64,000 nt of DNA from Rhododendron vialii (Eukaryota; Streptophyta; Magnoliopsida; Ericales; Ericaceae), in assembly GCF_030253575.1 (NCBI RefSeq), contig NC_080559.1:32359501-32423500 (forward strand). The letters are read 5' to 3'. A model generated the notes under the pieces. It was not told the DNA's origin. It ran no database searches and was given only the letters and a program-made list of their open reading frames with translations. Made by a program: the position numbers and the translations under genes. Shown in pieces: positions 19,440-30,180 of this stretch (position 1 is its first letter; every line of letters begins with the position of its first letter).

Positions 19440-22131
19440 ATGGTACCAAATTTCTCCACTTTTTTCTTCGAATTCGTTTCAGTTTTTAGTTCCTGTTTTC
19501 TGATCTTCGCATTCTGTGTTTTCCCTTTGCAATTGAAACAGGGTCAGTCAGTGAAACCCATATCGAGCCCCGTCCCCGACGAGTGGTACCCAACCCTAGC
19601 CGTTTTCATGCTCGCGATCGGCCTCGTCGTCACCGCTTCTTTCTTCGTGTAAGCCATCTGATCTCTCGTAACAATAAAAAAAAGACTGATAAATTGGGCT
19701 TGGATGATAAGAACTTGTTTTTATTTATTTGTTATTGGGTATTGGCCGCTTTGAAGAATTAACGGAGAAAATGCCGCGTGTGTAGGAAGATTTTAGTTCC
19801 TTTTAGTAGAGACATTCATCTAGGCTTTAGTTTTGATAGTATATGCTAATTGGATAGTTTCAATCACGAAATCGTCCGATGGACACGGGTTCTGTTGGGA
19901 TTTTAGCAGAAGCAAACCAAGGCCGGGATTCAGAGAGAAAGTAGTAATTCGCAACGACAACAGATAAATAAAGACAAAATTTTGCATGGTTTGGCCAAAA
20001 ACAACTTACATCCACGGGTCGGGAGAGATCCGTTCTTTTTACAGTTTTACTATATGAGAATAACGAGTACAAGTAAAATGCTTATGCTAAATTACATAAC
20101 CAGCCCCTTGTACACCCACTCTCACCACCCAAAGAACAACTTGTTTCACCACAAGTATGCAGATCTTGCATTTTTCATCTCCATTGTTCTTCCTAAACAC
20201 ATCTAAATTGCCATTTATAGATACTACACAAGCAAAGCAAAAAATGCTCCCTATCTTCTTTGTCAAAGACTGAAAGCAAAGATTTCCATAGCGTGAAAAA
20301 GCTTCTGCCAAGTCCAAAGTCCAAGATTGGTATCTTCCAACTTGCGCCTTTATCCTTTGACAATGACTAACACGAGCCAATATTCTACATCATATATCTA
20401 TTCATGTTCTGTATTGGAATGGGAATGGGTTCTGTTGTTGTTGTTGTTCTGTATCGGAATGGGAGAACATTTTTTGGGCTCACCCATATATTGAGGGTTT
20501 GTTGGGAACATGTGGTAAAGAAAAGAAGAGAAGAGAAAATGTTTACGAGGGAAATTGTGAAGAAAATGGATTACTTTCTCTTGTCTGATTGTAGAAAAAA
20601 TTGAAAAAAAACTACTTGGAAAAGACTTCTTTGGCTTCAAAAGGAAAATGGGAAGAAAATAACGAAGTCCATTTTAATTGCCTTCCTCTTTGTGCTCCTT
20701 TTTTCTATCTCATTTTGGTTGTATACGATTGACTGGGATCAAAGTTTCAGTTTGAGTGGGAGTAGGGTGAAAAGCCAGAGATGAAAGGGTCAAAGTCTCT
20801 ATTGCCGCGTTGCACATTGAGATGAAGGGTCTGAGTCAGCGATGCTGGTGGTTGTTTGGGTAAGTGGGAGGTATTGTGGGTAGGATTTTGTAACGTGAAG
20901 TAAGGAGGCGGCAAAGAGACCGTTATATAAAAATAGTCTATGCTGTTTCAATAACATGTGTATTGGTGGGATGCAAAGAGGCCGTTGCAAATCCTCATAA
21001 TTTCAGGATTGTCTGATGACTATTATGCTAGAAGGATGGCAATTGGCAAACTATACCTGTGTGTGCACGTAATTGGATCATGATTATGGATCCATGATTC
21101 TAACTTCTGGTGAAAATCTTATAATTTGGGTGTGCTTAACCTGTATAATTTTGTGATTGTCCAATTGCTATTATACTAGAAGGATGGCAAACTATACGTA
21201 TGTGCACACACTTCATCTCATGGTGTTTAGGTTTTGGATTTCACCGTCAAGCACGTTACACTTGAGAGAGAGCTAGGGAATTGTGAAGGGAATTCATCAC
21301 TGACTTTTTCTGATAATTGGTGTGGCGATACTTATAAGTTTGCAAAGTAAATATGATTTTCCCTGGTAGTAGGCGTTGCGCTTATTGTGGGTGTGGTGGT
21401 TTATTTCAGGTGTGCCAATTATTGTTGCTATTGCTTTTCTACCCAAAACTAAAGCATGTGAAGGGTAAAAAGAAATAAGTTAGGAAATATTATGGAATAA
21501 TACGAATCCACATAGCTTAAAATCTTGGTGAGCCCAAACATTCTCCCTTTTTTTTTTTGTTCGTGTAATTGTGCTTTGGGACTGTTTCCCCACCTGAGAC
21601 TTTGTGTTTGAAATTTGAATTGGCCTTGCCTGTTGGAGTTAAAATAAGTATGCAACAAGTATTTGAATTGCTGTAAAACTCTACTGATAAAGGCTGCTTC
21701 GCCCCTACTAATAGTGAGGTTGATCGCTTCTCCTTTATCAAAGTTGTGCTTTCTGATGGATTTACATTTGTAACTGCAGCTATGAAGCAACCTCTTCAAG
21801 GAAAAACCGCAGCCTGGCAAAGGAACTCACCACTGGTGCTGTTGCATCTGTTTTCTTGGTATGTTAGCTGCTTTTAATTTGTCTGGTGGTATTTCACGTT
21901 AATAACCTAAAATGCGTTACTGTAAACCTGAAAATTTGTACGACTGTGTTGATAATGCCCTGTCTCACATAGTTTGCGGATAGGTCCAATATTACCCTGT
22001 CCGCGGCGGGTTCACAGGTTACGAGGAGCTCAAAAACCCTAAGCAATCCATTATGACGTGATACCTTTGTTGCTATTGTGCAGGGTTTTGGATCCTTGTT
22101 CTTGCTCCTTGCTTGTGGTGTTTATGTTTAA
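19440..22131 (+). CDS. Oligosaccharyltransferase small subunit OST5/TMEM258 homologue
   Basis: This small ER membrane subunit of the oligosaccharyltransferase complex supports N-glycosylation. The exons are 19440-19442 (ATG only), 19542-19648, 21780-21858 and 22084-22131, giving 78 residues, the family length. The two predicted helices are around residues 19-37 and 58-76. Family landmarks are PISSPVPDEWYPTLAV, FFVYEATSS, SLAKELTTGAVAS and FLGFGSLFLLLACGVYV. This match to plant homologues and to human TMEM258 is from memory. The start is unusual: the ATG is the last codon of exon 1, directly followed by the donor GTACCA. The 99-base first intron is a multiple of three and has no stop in frame, so a retained-intron transcript would add 33 mostly hydrophobic residues. 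The second intron is 2131 bases. Confidence 0.88.
21007..21207 (+). repeat. Diverged direct repeat in OST5 intron 2
   Basis: The segments 21007-21070 and 21152-21207 both contain GATTGTC, CTATTAT, CTAGAAGGATGGCAA and AAACTATAC in the same order and end in TGTGCAC. This suggests a local duplication about 145 bases apart. Confidence 0.55.
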
Positions 22132-22272
22132 TTTCTGCTCGTCAGTGAACCGAGAATGATTTGGTTGAAGAAGGATGTCTTTTTTGGTAGTATCAGTTAA
22201 AATTTCTAACGCTGTCTTAGCAGTGGGAGCTCAATGAATTGCTGGTTGTGTTTTGGAAGAACTTAATTTGAC

Positions 22273-22275
<3 letters not shown>

Positions 22276-22318
<43 letters not shown>
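22276..22318. repeat. (CT)n microsatellite
   Basis: A run of about 21 CT units lies just downstream of the OST5 gene. Similar runs occur at 7958-7983, 25663-25692, 26968-26988, 27338-27361, 49260-49294, 51879-51901 and 60918-60947. Confidence 0.9.
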
Positions 22319-22321
<3 letters not shown>

Positions 22322-22897
22322 AACGCAAAACAAACGCATACTGCGAATTGAAAAGTACCAACTCCGGACCAAAAATCACAAGACTATGCAGTGCATTGCA
22401 TATTGGCATGTGGTCTGAAGGCAAGTTCAGATATACCAAGAATCTATGGTACAGTCCTGGTATTCAAAATCAGAAAAGGTAAAATTAATCAACTTTACGG
22501 ACACTGACTGGCATCAACCATTAGAATTTAGTCCTAACGTATACCACTTGAAGAGCTACAGCGACTCGACAAAAAATTTACGAACGATTTCTTCGCGATC
22601 CTTGAAGTATCTGTTTGTTCTGTTTGTTCTGTTTATTCTTTCAAGACTTCGATGTACATTCGATCGCATGTGATTTGAACTTCTTGAGATCATCTAGAAC
22701 CTTTTCTTCTGGCCTGTAAATCAAATAGCTCATGCGCCATATGACCATATCTGTAGAGAAACATCATACCGTTGCTGCAAGTTGAAATCGAGTATCCATA
22801 ACAGAGATGAGAACAGCCTGATAATACCTAGCGTTCCCTACCACCCCCCGATTCACTAACGATTGTCGATGGATCGGCTGCATTAGACGTATATTCA

Positions 22898-23082
22898 TCC
22901 GGGGGGCCAAACTCACTACAAGGTATAGTGAGTAATCGAAGCCATCTAAAAGTATTTTCAACGGTTCTAGAAAGAGTTTTCTATTTCCTAGAAGAGTTTC
23001 TTTAAAATTCAAACTGTTGATTGTTGAGATAGACGGCTGCGATTACTCAATACATCCTGTAGTGAGCAAAATACAGGGCCCC
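22898..23082. mobile_element. Foldback MITE
   Basis: The left arm from GGGGGCCAAACTCACTACAA through GTGAGTAATCGAAGCC is the imperfect reverse complement of the right arm through GGCTGCGATTACTCAATACA and GTAGTGAGCAAAATACAGGG. A target duplication was not resolved. Confidence 0.55.
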
Positions 23083-24155
23083 TACTCCGATATTCATTCG
23101 TGCATACATATGCATATGCACACATAGCAACAATGTTATAACCACAAATACTTGCACACAGAAATACGCACCCAGGAGGTGTACTATGTGTGGGCCACAT
23201 ACATATTGTGAGTTCGCATTCAAGTGTTTGTTGTTTTATCATTTTTGGCATATGTATATATTGGCCAATTATTCAATACTCGGAGTAAACCATGAGCCAT
23301 TGTTATGTGGTACTCTCTGGTTTACTTTCAGAGTCTCTGCAAATAAAAGGTATCCACCACACAATGTAGGTCATTTCTTGTCTTCCAACCGCTCAACAAA
23401 AGTGAATGATAAAATGACCTTACCCCCAAAATTTTTCGCAACGTAAATGGTTTGGAATACTAGATAGGCAACGTCACGTAATACTTCGGAGGAGCTGGAT
23501 AATTGCCCGTATGTACTTTGAACATGACTATGGGTACTGATGATTGTGTGGTGGGGTCCCGCACTATTGATTTGTGTCGTTTAGTAATTTCTAAAAAAAT
23601 CTTATCGAGGTGCCTTCATAATGATCAACTCAATTGGATAATATTGAGTACTTGATACAATCTTTCAATTTTTAAATTCAGTTTCAAAATTAGTTGAATT
23701 GTGGATGAAAAGTTAGACAGGTAATCAAGCACAGTTATTCAAATGAGCTGATTATTTCAAAGCAACTCGACAATTTTAAAATTAATAATGACTCAGATCA
23801 TCATATGTACGAGACTTTGGAGTGAGCCCAGATAGCCAACAGTGCTCACTGCTCAGGTCCCCCGTTTTGCTTTCTTCAAAAATATATTTTTTTAAAAAGA
23901 AGGTAATTTCAAACTCAAATATAACAAATATAACAAAAATAATTTTAAATTTTTTTTGCACCGTTTAAAAGATCTCAATGAGATCTATCAAATAAGATCT
24001 ATATTAATAGAAAAATAATTTGTAAAATACATAATTTTTTATCTTGAAATTATCTTCTTTTTCTTAAAGTTTTCTTTTCTTTTTTTTTTTAGAAAGTAGA
24101 ACGGCCTCTGAGTACCCTTGGCAGCATAGTATTTTTTTTGATACACTAATGCCAT
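23083..24155. other. Repeat-rich intergenic sequence without a gene
   Basis: There is no credible coding frame. Sequences at 23540-23860 (GTGGGGTCCCGC on the left, GGAGTGAGCCC on the right, AATTGGATAA-type words inside) look like an eroded foldback element. At 23875-24105 an AT-rich block shares words with 28410-28630. Confidence 0.45.
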
Positions 24156-24164
24156 ATATACACA

Positions 24165-24940
24165 GGACACGAGGGCTCTGCTCTGCCATGAGGCACAGTA
24201 CCCCCTACCCACACCCCCAAACAGTACCGTTTTAGAGGAAAAAAATTCTTAAGCTTTCTATTCGTAATCCTTTGGAGCAAAAACGTGATTATGAAAACCT
24301 TAGAAATAAATTTTAATTATGTCTCTTTAAAATAATAAGATCTTCACACTGGTTCAAACAAATTGAAAATTGGAGCAGTTAATTTTTTAACTGTATTTTT
24401 GATATATAAACAGTCTAAAATATTAAATACTCTAATTTTTAATCCGTTTGAACAAGTGCGAATATCTTATTATTCTAAAGGATCATAATTAACTTTTGTC
24501 TCTAGAACTCCCATAATTAAGTATTTGCTCTTTATTTAGGATTATGTGGAGCAGAAACATGATTATTAAAGTCTTAAAGACAAAAGTTAATTATGTCTTT
24601 TTAGAATATTATGTCAAGAATAATAAGATCTTCGCACTTGTTCAAACGGATTAAAAATTGGAGTACTTAATTTTTAAACGGTTTATATATTAAAAATATA
24701 GTTAAAAAATTAACTGTTTCAATTTTCAATCCGTTTGAACCAGTGTGAAGATCTTATCATTCTAATCATATATTATTCTAAAGAGACATAATTAAATTTT
24801 ATCTCTAAAATTCTTATAATCACATTTCTACTCATAAAATTGCAAATAGGAAAGCCTAAGAATTTTTTTCCTACAAAACGGCACCGTTTGGATTTGGGTA
24901 CGGGTAGTGGCCCATGAGGCATAGCAAAGCCCCCTCGTCC
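24165..24940. mobile_element. Foldback MITE, Mutator-like, 776 bp (family A copy 2)
   Basis: Termini are GGACACGAGGGCTCTGCTCT (left) and, read inward from the right end, GGACGAGGGGGCTTTGCTAT. Interior words shared with the 436-1264 copy include ACGTGATTATGA, AATAATAAGATCTTC, TTCAAACGGATTAAAAATTGG and TGCTCTTTATTTAGGA. The exact 9-bp repeat ATATACACA flanks it at 24156-24164 and 24941-24949. The arms span nearly the whole unit, and no protein is encoded. Confidence 0.85.
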
Positions 24941-24949
24941 ATATACACA

Positions 24950-25660
24950 TGGGGAAATTATTCACAATCTCCTTTTGGAGTGTAGTACTCCATTAGTATT
25001 TTGCACTCGAGCCTCGTTTTCACTAACAAAAAACACTAAAAATTTAACCATTTTATTATATCGTTTTCATTAACAAAAAAATTTTAGAATTTTACCATAT
25101 CGTTTTCACTAGAAAAAAAGCTGGGAAATTTTTTTTTTTTCTCTACAGTAACTCTACTTACAAACCTATCAATAACTTATTCACTATCAAAAAATAATTT
25201 GACATTTTTCAATAACTTATTTACTACCGAAAATACTTAAAAATTTCTCAATCATAAATAAAAATCTACAAATTTTTCATTACCGGAAACACCTCTCATT
25301 TTTTGTCTTTATTCATGTACTATTCCATACGTAGACGTATATAGTATAGCTAGGGTCTGATCTGATCTGATACAACCTGTAATCACGTTTTTGGGTCCCT
25401 CACGCATATCATCTGCGTTCGTTCGTAAATGGGATGATGATTATGATGCGATTCGATTCAAAACCCAAATGCTCTCGCTCTGCACACGTGTCGTATTATG
25501 GTTAATTTGGCCCGGAGTGGTCCCCTCCGGATGTGCGTCTGCTAACTCAACGTGAGTGTCCTTTCCCATGTGACGGCCAAAGGACCAGTGGACCACGCTA
25601 CCTCTCCTCTCGTCTCCATCAGGGAAACCTGTTTGCCGCCACAACACCTACCATTGCATG

Positions 25661-25696
<36 letters not shown>

Positions 25697-27190
25697 GGAA
25701 GAAAGCTGCTGCTAGTAACTCAAAGCTGGTTCTGGTTGTGATCCGCCAGTGAAACGATCGTTGAATATGGAGTGTGTGTGTATATATATATAGCAGGAAT
25801 TGGGCACCTCATGACTTGGGGGCATATTTTTGGCAAAAAGTGTGCATTTTCCATCCGTTACATCAAAAGCTCGAATAAGTTACCAAATGGATACCAAAAT
25901 GGTGATGTAGAAATCAAATTAAATTTACTCTTCTTTTTACATACACATATTATCTCAATATAGGAGTACGTGTTTATTGCATCTCTAATAAGATTAAGAG
26001 GCTTTTAACTAAAAGAAAATTGCTAGCTCATTAATTAGTTGATTTGGACCATTGCAAACTGGCAGGGGTGCATGCCGCGTGTTGTCTCCATCTGGGTAGT
26101 CGGTGCTCGGCAACAGACAGTTCAGATTTTATCTAGACTAACAGCTAAGACTTGTTCGGCTGTAATAAAATTTGGGTTGTCCGTTGCCGCGCACGGATTG
26201 CCTAGATGAGGAACAACAAGCATGCTGCATGTCCCAAACTAGGCTTTCGTTTATATGTGTATGTGTACACAGGGCGGTTCATTTGCAACTCTAGAGGATT
26301 GGATTGGCCGCACTACAAGGAGTTGTGTCCGGGCACCACCACTCATTTTGGCGGTGTAATGAGCGGTAAGATCGTAATTAATTAGGACTTGTTCGTTTGG
26401 GGTAAGATCACTGTGCATAGTCCATAATAAACTTTCTTTATCTATCTCTCTCCACTTACAGTATTAAACTTTAAAATCTGTCCCAAAATCCAAACCAAAC
26501 AAGCTTTAAATTTAAGTGATACTACTGTACTACGTATATACTAGTACTACGGAATACTATTATTTTCGAAAGTGGGGGCACAGCTTTACCTTTGTCATTT
26601 TATCCAGAAAAGACTAACCGACAATATACACTCCTGAGCCAGTCCACCTTCCTTCTTGCTTTCCAGTCCCACTTTTTTGTTCGTACAAACAATTCCCGCC
26701 ACACCAAAAACCTAACCTCCCCACTCTCTCTCCCACCGCCAAGACACTCCTCCACCCATCTCCCTCCACGTGTCACCTCCCTGCCACACTGTAGCGGATT
26801 CTATGCTCCTGGCCTAAAATTCCATAGACAATCCTCACCACACATCACTGTGAGTTTCATGCCAAAAACGTCATCCCACAGCAATGTTTGGTTTTAAAAT
26901 CTCTTGGAGCAGTGGCCAAAGAGCACGGTATAATTACCCCCACACCTCTTCTCTGAGTTCTCTCATATCTCTCTCTCTCTCTCTCTCTACTTTTGAATCT
27001 CTGTGTATACTGGTTGGAATTCGTACACATATACACCTATCTGCCTAGCTCTGTACCTACCTACATACAGCCCCCACCCTGGCTCCTCCCGTCCCCCGTA
27101 CGCTTTCTCTCTCTTAAACACCCTCCCCGACTCTCTACCACCTGATTCCTCCCCGCACTGAGACAGTATTTTTTTTGGCGTGTGTAGGTG
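24950..27190. other. Intergenic region upstream of the acidic-protein gene
   Basis: From 25000 to 25300 there is an AT-rich tract with repeated CGTTTTCACTA-like words. CT runs lie at 25663-25692 and 26968-26988. A foldback element sits at 26065-26240. I see no coding frame with family character; the frame at 26592-26897 is low-complexity and has no recognisable domain. Confidence 0.45.
26065..26240. mobile_element. Small foldback MITE (family E copy 1)
   Basis: Left GGGGTGCATGCCGCGTGTTG and a following GGTAGTCGGTGCTCGGCAACAGACAG are the imperfect complement of the right arm TTGTCCGTTGCCGCGCACGG through AACAAGCATGCTGCATGTCC. A related unit is at 40500-40655. Confidence 0.5.
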
Positions 27191-27194
27191 TATG

Positions 27195-27202
27195 TATATA
27201 TA
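27195..27202 (+). promoter_or_regulatory. Possible TATA box of the 27371 gene
   Basis: TATATATA lies 176 bases before the ATG. A CT-rich leader (27338-27361) follows, common in plant 5' untranslated regions. This is a motif-only call. Confidence 0.4.
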
Positions 27203-27331
27203 CACTCTGCTCTGTACATTTCTCTCTCTAAAAGCGGCTTCAAATCTTACTGTAAAGTCACATATATACACATTCTCACACTCTGCCCTATACTACATTT
27301 CTGTAGACAAGAAAATCTGCTCCAGCGCTGT

Positions 27332-27363
<32 letters not shown>

Positions 27364-27370
27364 CAAAAAG

Positions 27371-27967
27371 ATGGAGGAAAGCAGGAAGAGATCGCAAGGC
27401 GGCGAAAACGACGAAGAGGCCGTCACCGTAAAACGAGCGCGAGCTCCGGCGACGTCGGACGAGACGGACAGGAACAGCGACGCCGACTGCGAGGATATAA
27501 CGGCCTTGCTGAGCATTGACGAGGAGGAGGCAGCGAGTGAGCTGGCGAAGCTTCTAGAGACGACGGCGTCGTACCCGAAGGTGAGGTTCGTCGACAACCC
27601 GCACTACGCGTTCCCTCTCATCTTCCAGTCGTCGTCTTCTTACGTCACCATCAACGGGAACGAGGAGTCCTGCGGGTCGTCGTTTTCGGAGATGGAGTCC
27701 TCCGTGATGGCGGGTGTCGACATTGTCTGCCGGGGTCTGGTCAACGGCTTCGAAGTGGACCGGTGGTTTGCGGCGGAGGACGGCGGCGCGTGGTTGAATG
27801 ACGGCGAGGGGGCGCTCGGTGAGGCGGAGGTGGAGGCGTGTGCTGAGAATTTTGATCAGGCGGAGGCGTGTGCTGAGGGTTTTGATCAGGTTAAAGAAAT
27901 CAACAGCTGGGATTGTTATCCTATTGACGATGAAATGCTGGCGAGGTTTATTGGAGAAGAACTTTGA
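27371..27967 (+). CDS. Conserved-looking acidic plant protein, function unknown
   Basis: This is a single-exon frame of 198 residues starting MEESRKRSQGG. The in-frame upstream extension contains no ATG, so 27371 is the first start. The N-terminus has a basic KRSQ...VKRARAP stretch that could be a nuclear localisation signal (residues 5-27). Then come an acidic segment, a helix-prone LLSIDEEEAASELAKLLE (about 47-64) and a block with YPKVRFVDNPHYAFPLIFQS (about 68-87), followed by SSYVTINGNEESCGSSFS. The C-terminus is acidic and ends in DDEMLARFIGEEL. I recall this central block from uncharacterised plant proteins but give no function. The coding sequence is far more GC-rich than its flanks, as expected for a real single-exon gene. 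A 30-base tandem duplication (27830-27889) doubles an EACAENFDQ-like motif. Confidence 0.8.
   Translation: MEESRKRSQGGENDEEAVTVKRARAPATSDETDRNSDADCEDITALLSIDEEEAASELAKLLETTASYPKVRFVDNPHYAFPLIFQSSSSYVTINGNEESCGSSFSEMESSVMAGVDIVCRGLVNGFEVDRWFAAEDGGAWLNDGEGALGEAEVEACAENFDQAEACAEGFDQVKEINSWDCYPIDDEMLARFIGEEL
27830..27889 (+). repeat. In-frame 30-bp tandem duplication in the 27371 gene
   Basis: Two 30-base units share GGAGGCGTGTGCTGAG and TTTTGATCAG and differ at three positions. They encode consecutive EACAENFDQ and EACAEGFDQ motifs, so the copy number could vary without breaking the frame. Confidence 0.85.
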
Positions 27968-28654
27968 TTAGGGTTCTATTAAGATATTAAATTATTTGCA
28001 CCGTTATTGTAAATATTTGTTTCTTTCAAATCAATTATATTGTGCCACGTCGTCATATTTTATTAATTAAAATCACTGTTTTGTAATGTGGCACAATTTA
28101 ATTAATTTAAAAAAAATAAATATTTACAACGGTGTAAAGAATTTATTTCCTACTGTTAACGGGAATTAGTTAGGTCAGCGATCAATACAATGGATATAGG
28201 TAGATACAGAAAGTACAGATAATGGAAGTGAGAGAGGGGGAGAGAGAGAGTGAAGAAAGAGGAGCTATTTTGTCTTTTATATGATCCTCTTTATCCTTTT
28301 GTTGAATGTTTTGAAATCTCTGAAAAGTGAACAGTATGAATCAATTCCTATAACGATTTCAATGTGTTTTTGCTGCATGAATTGATTACTTTAATTAGCT
28401 CGTTCCGGAAACGGAAATAAGTATTTATTTTTTAAGAAGACAATTTCAAACTCAAAAATTTTATGCTTACGTAAATAATTTTCTTATCAATATGGATCTT
28501 ATTTGGTAGATCTTATTGAGATCTTTTATATGGTGAAAAAAAAATTAAAAAATTATTTTTCATTTATATTATTTTTAAGTTTGAAAATGTGAAATAAGTA
28601 CTTATTTTTTAAGAAGGTGTTCTAGAACGGAGCCTTAATTGCTTTAGGAATTGA

Positions 28655-28850
28655 CATTGATGTTATCCGGAACATTGACATGCCAAGTGCAGGGTGGGGT
28701 GGCCGATCTAACCGTTTATTTTGGTACAAACGGTTCAGATCGAATTTGAGCATAAATAAATCTGAACTGTCTATTGCTATTAAGAACCGAATCGTTAATT
28801 GCCAAGATGAGTGGTTAGATCGGCTGCTCTGCACAACTCTAGTGGTCTAC
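28655..28850. mobile_element. Foldback MITE
   Basis: Left TGCAGGGTGGGGTGGCCGAT followed by CTAACC is the imperfect complement of right GGTTAGATCGGCTGCTCTGC. A GTTCAGATCGAAT and ATAAATCTGAACTG pair lies inside. No clear target duplication was found. Confidence 0.5.
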
Positions 28851-29049
28851 TTATGAAGAGTCGGTGTGTGATTAGTGCTGGCATGTGGCATGCATAGTTT
28901 CTCTTTTTGGGTCAAAGTGGCATGCATAGTTTCAACCAACTGTGAGAAAGGAATTTTTGAGAAATGATTCAAGTAGTGTCTATTCCACCCATTTTTGACC
29001 AAATTTTAAAAAGAAAAAAATGAGGTAAACACATCCACACATTTATATT

Positions 29050-29150
29050 CGGTTCGAAATGCGCCCCTGGTCGACCACCCAGCACTGTCAGCTCGATTTC
29101 GGTTTGAAATGCGCCCCGTGGTCGACCACTCAGCACTACCAACTCGATTT
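29050..29150 (+). repeat. Two-unit tandem repeat of about 50 bp
   Basis: Unit 1 (29050-29099) and unit 2 (29100-29150) both read CGGTTYGAAATGCGCCCC, then GGTCGACCAC, CAGCACT and CTCGATTT. They differ by a few substitutions and one base. The units are much more GC-rich than the surrounding DNA. Confidence 0.85.
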
Positions 29151-30022
29151 CGGATCCCCCTCCGGCATGTCGGCTGTGGGCTCCTCACTTATGCATCAGG
29201 TGGTGTCACATTTTTTCATATTTAAAGCAAATAAATATGGTCTGCTACTTCAATTGTGTCCAGTAGTTAATTTGATGTGAATCACAATAGCTAAGGAAGA
29301 ATTTATTGCTCTTCATTTATATTCTGAAGATATTTTCCTGTGATTTTAGCTGATGGTGTGCACATTTATGATTTGCCTTTTTTTTTTTCCTCATACTTTT
29401 CCAATTTTTGTCTTAATGTATTCTAGTAAAACTTTGTGTCACCACATTGTGATCCATGTGGTCGATCCCCACGGTTGTGATCCGGGGCCAAACAAAAACT
29501 GAGTCTTATACGAAATCACGTTGATTGTACATCGGTGAACAGATAATTGAAACACACTAAATCAGTAATGCCGAAAGTTCTGCTCTCATAGTCATGCATT
29601 CGTCCCGTTTTTTGAATCCTAATAGGGTTGGATAAAGTTACCCATGATGCTCGATCAACTTCATTTTTTTTTGTAATTTGTATCCAACCTTGCTCACATT
29701 TCGCAAACAGAACCCTAATTTCTCTCCGATCCTATAAAGGAGTGTAAACAAATTTGTATTACCTTTTCCACTGACCAGTCAGATGGCTCAGGTTGGAAAT
29801 TGCCTGGTTTTAATTTGTGTGTAAGGGGCTTTTCCAATCCAATAATAGAAAAAGGAATAACGTTGGGCCCATCTAGAATTCCTCGTGGCCCGATAAGAAT
29901 CGGACTTTAACAGGGCTCGAGCAACACGTCATGGACTGGCCCAACAATCCTACCCATAACCCATGATATGTGCTGGCCCAACAATCCTACCCCACCATGC
30001 TATGGGCTAACTCATCACAATT

Positions 30023-30168
30023 TTTTTTTTCCCGAGACGATAGGATGCTATGGGTTAGTAGTTAGTTACAACGGGAATTGAACACCTTTTCGATGAAGAC
30101 TCGACCTCAGGACCTCTCTCAGGGAGTGTAGCTAACCAACCAACCATACTAGCTGCGGTGTTGTTCAG
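30023..30168 (-). mobile_element. SINE with 12-bp target-site duplication
   Basis: On the minus strand the unit begins near the GCAGCTAGTATGGTTGG stretch (A-box-like), has GAGGTCGAGTC (B-box-like) and ends CCGAG/TCTCGGG plus an A tail (plus-strand T run at 30021-30030). The 12-base direct repeat CTCATCACAATT flanks it at 30011-30022 and 30169-30180. The polymerase III boxes, A tail and direct repeats support a tRNA-derived SINE. Confidence 0.7.
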
Positions 30169-30180
30169 CTCATCACAATT

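Larger units (their letters stand above)
27968..30010. other. Repeat-rich intergenic sequence
   Basis: No gene is supported. An AT-rich foldback-like block at about 28400-28630 has similar words (GAAATAAGTA, TATTTTTTAAGAAG) near both ends. A foldback element covers about 28655-28850. A 50-base tandem repeat lies at 29050-29150. The rest shows nothing recognisable. Confidence 0.45.

Noticed and set aside
19440..19652. A 70-residue continuous frame as the complete small protein
   Set aside because: It ends at an intron and lacks the second helix of the family. The four-exon model gives the full 78-residue match.
26592..26897. 101-residue frame rich in Ser, Thr, Pro and His
   Set aside because: It is a CT/CA-rich intergenic frame with biased composition and no motif or start context.
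27188..27370. In-frame N-terminal extension of the acidic-protein gene
   Set aside because: It has no ATG, is mostly CT-repeat-encoded Ser/Leu and overlaps the probable TATA box and leader.
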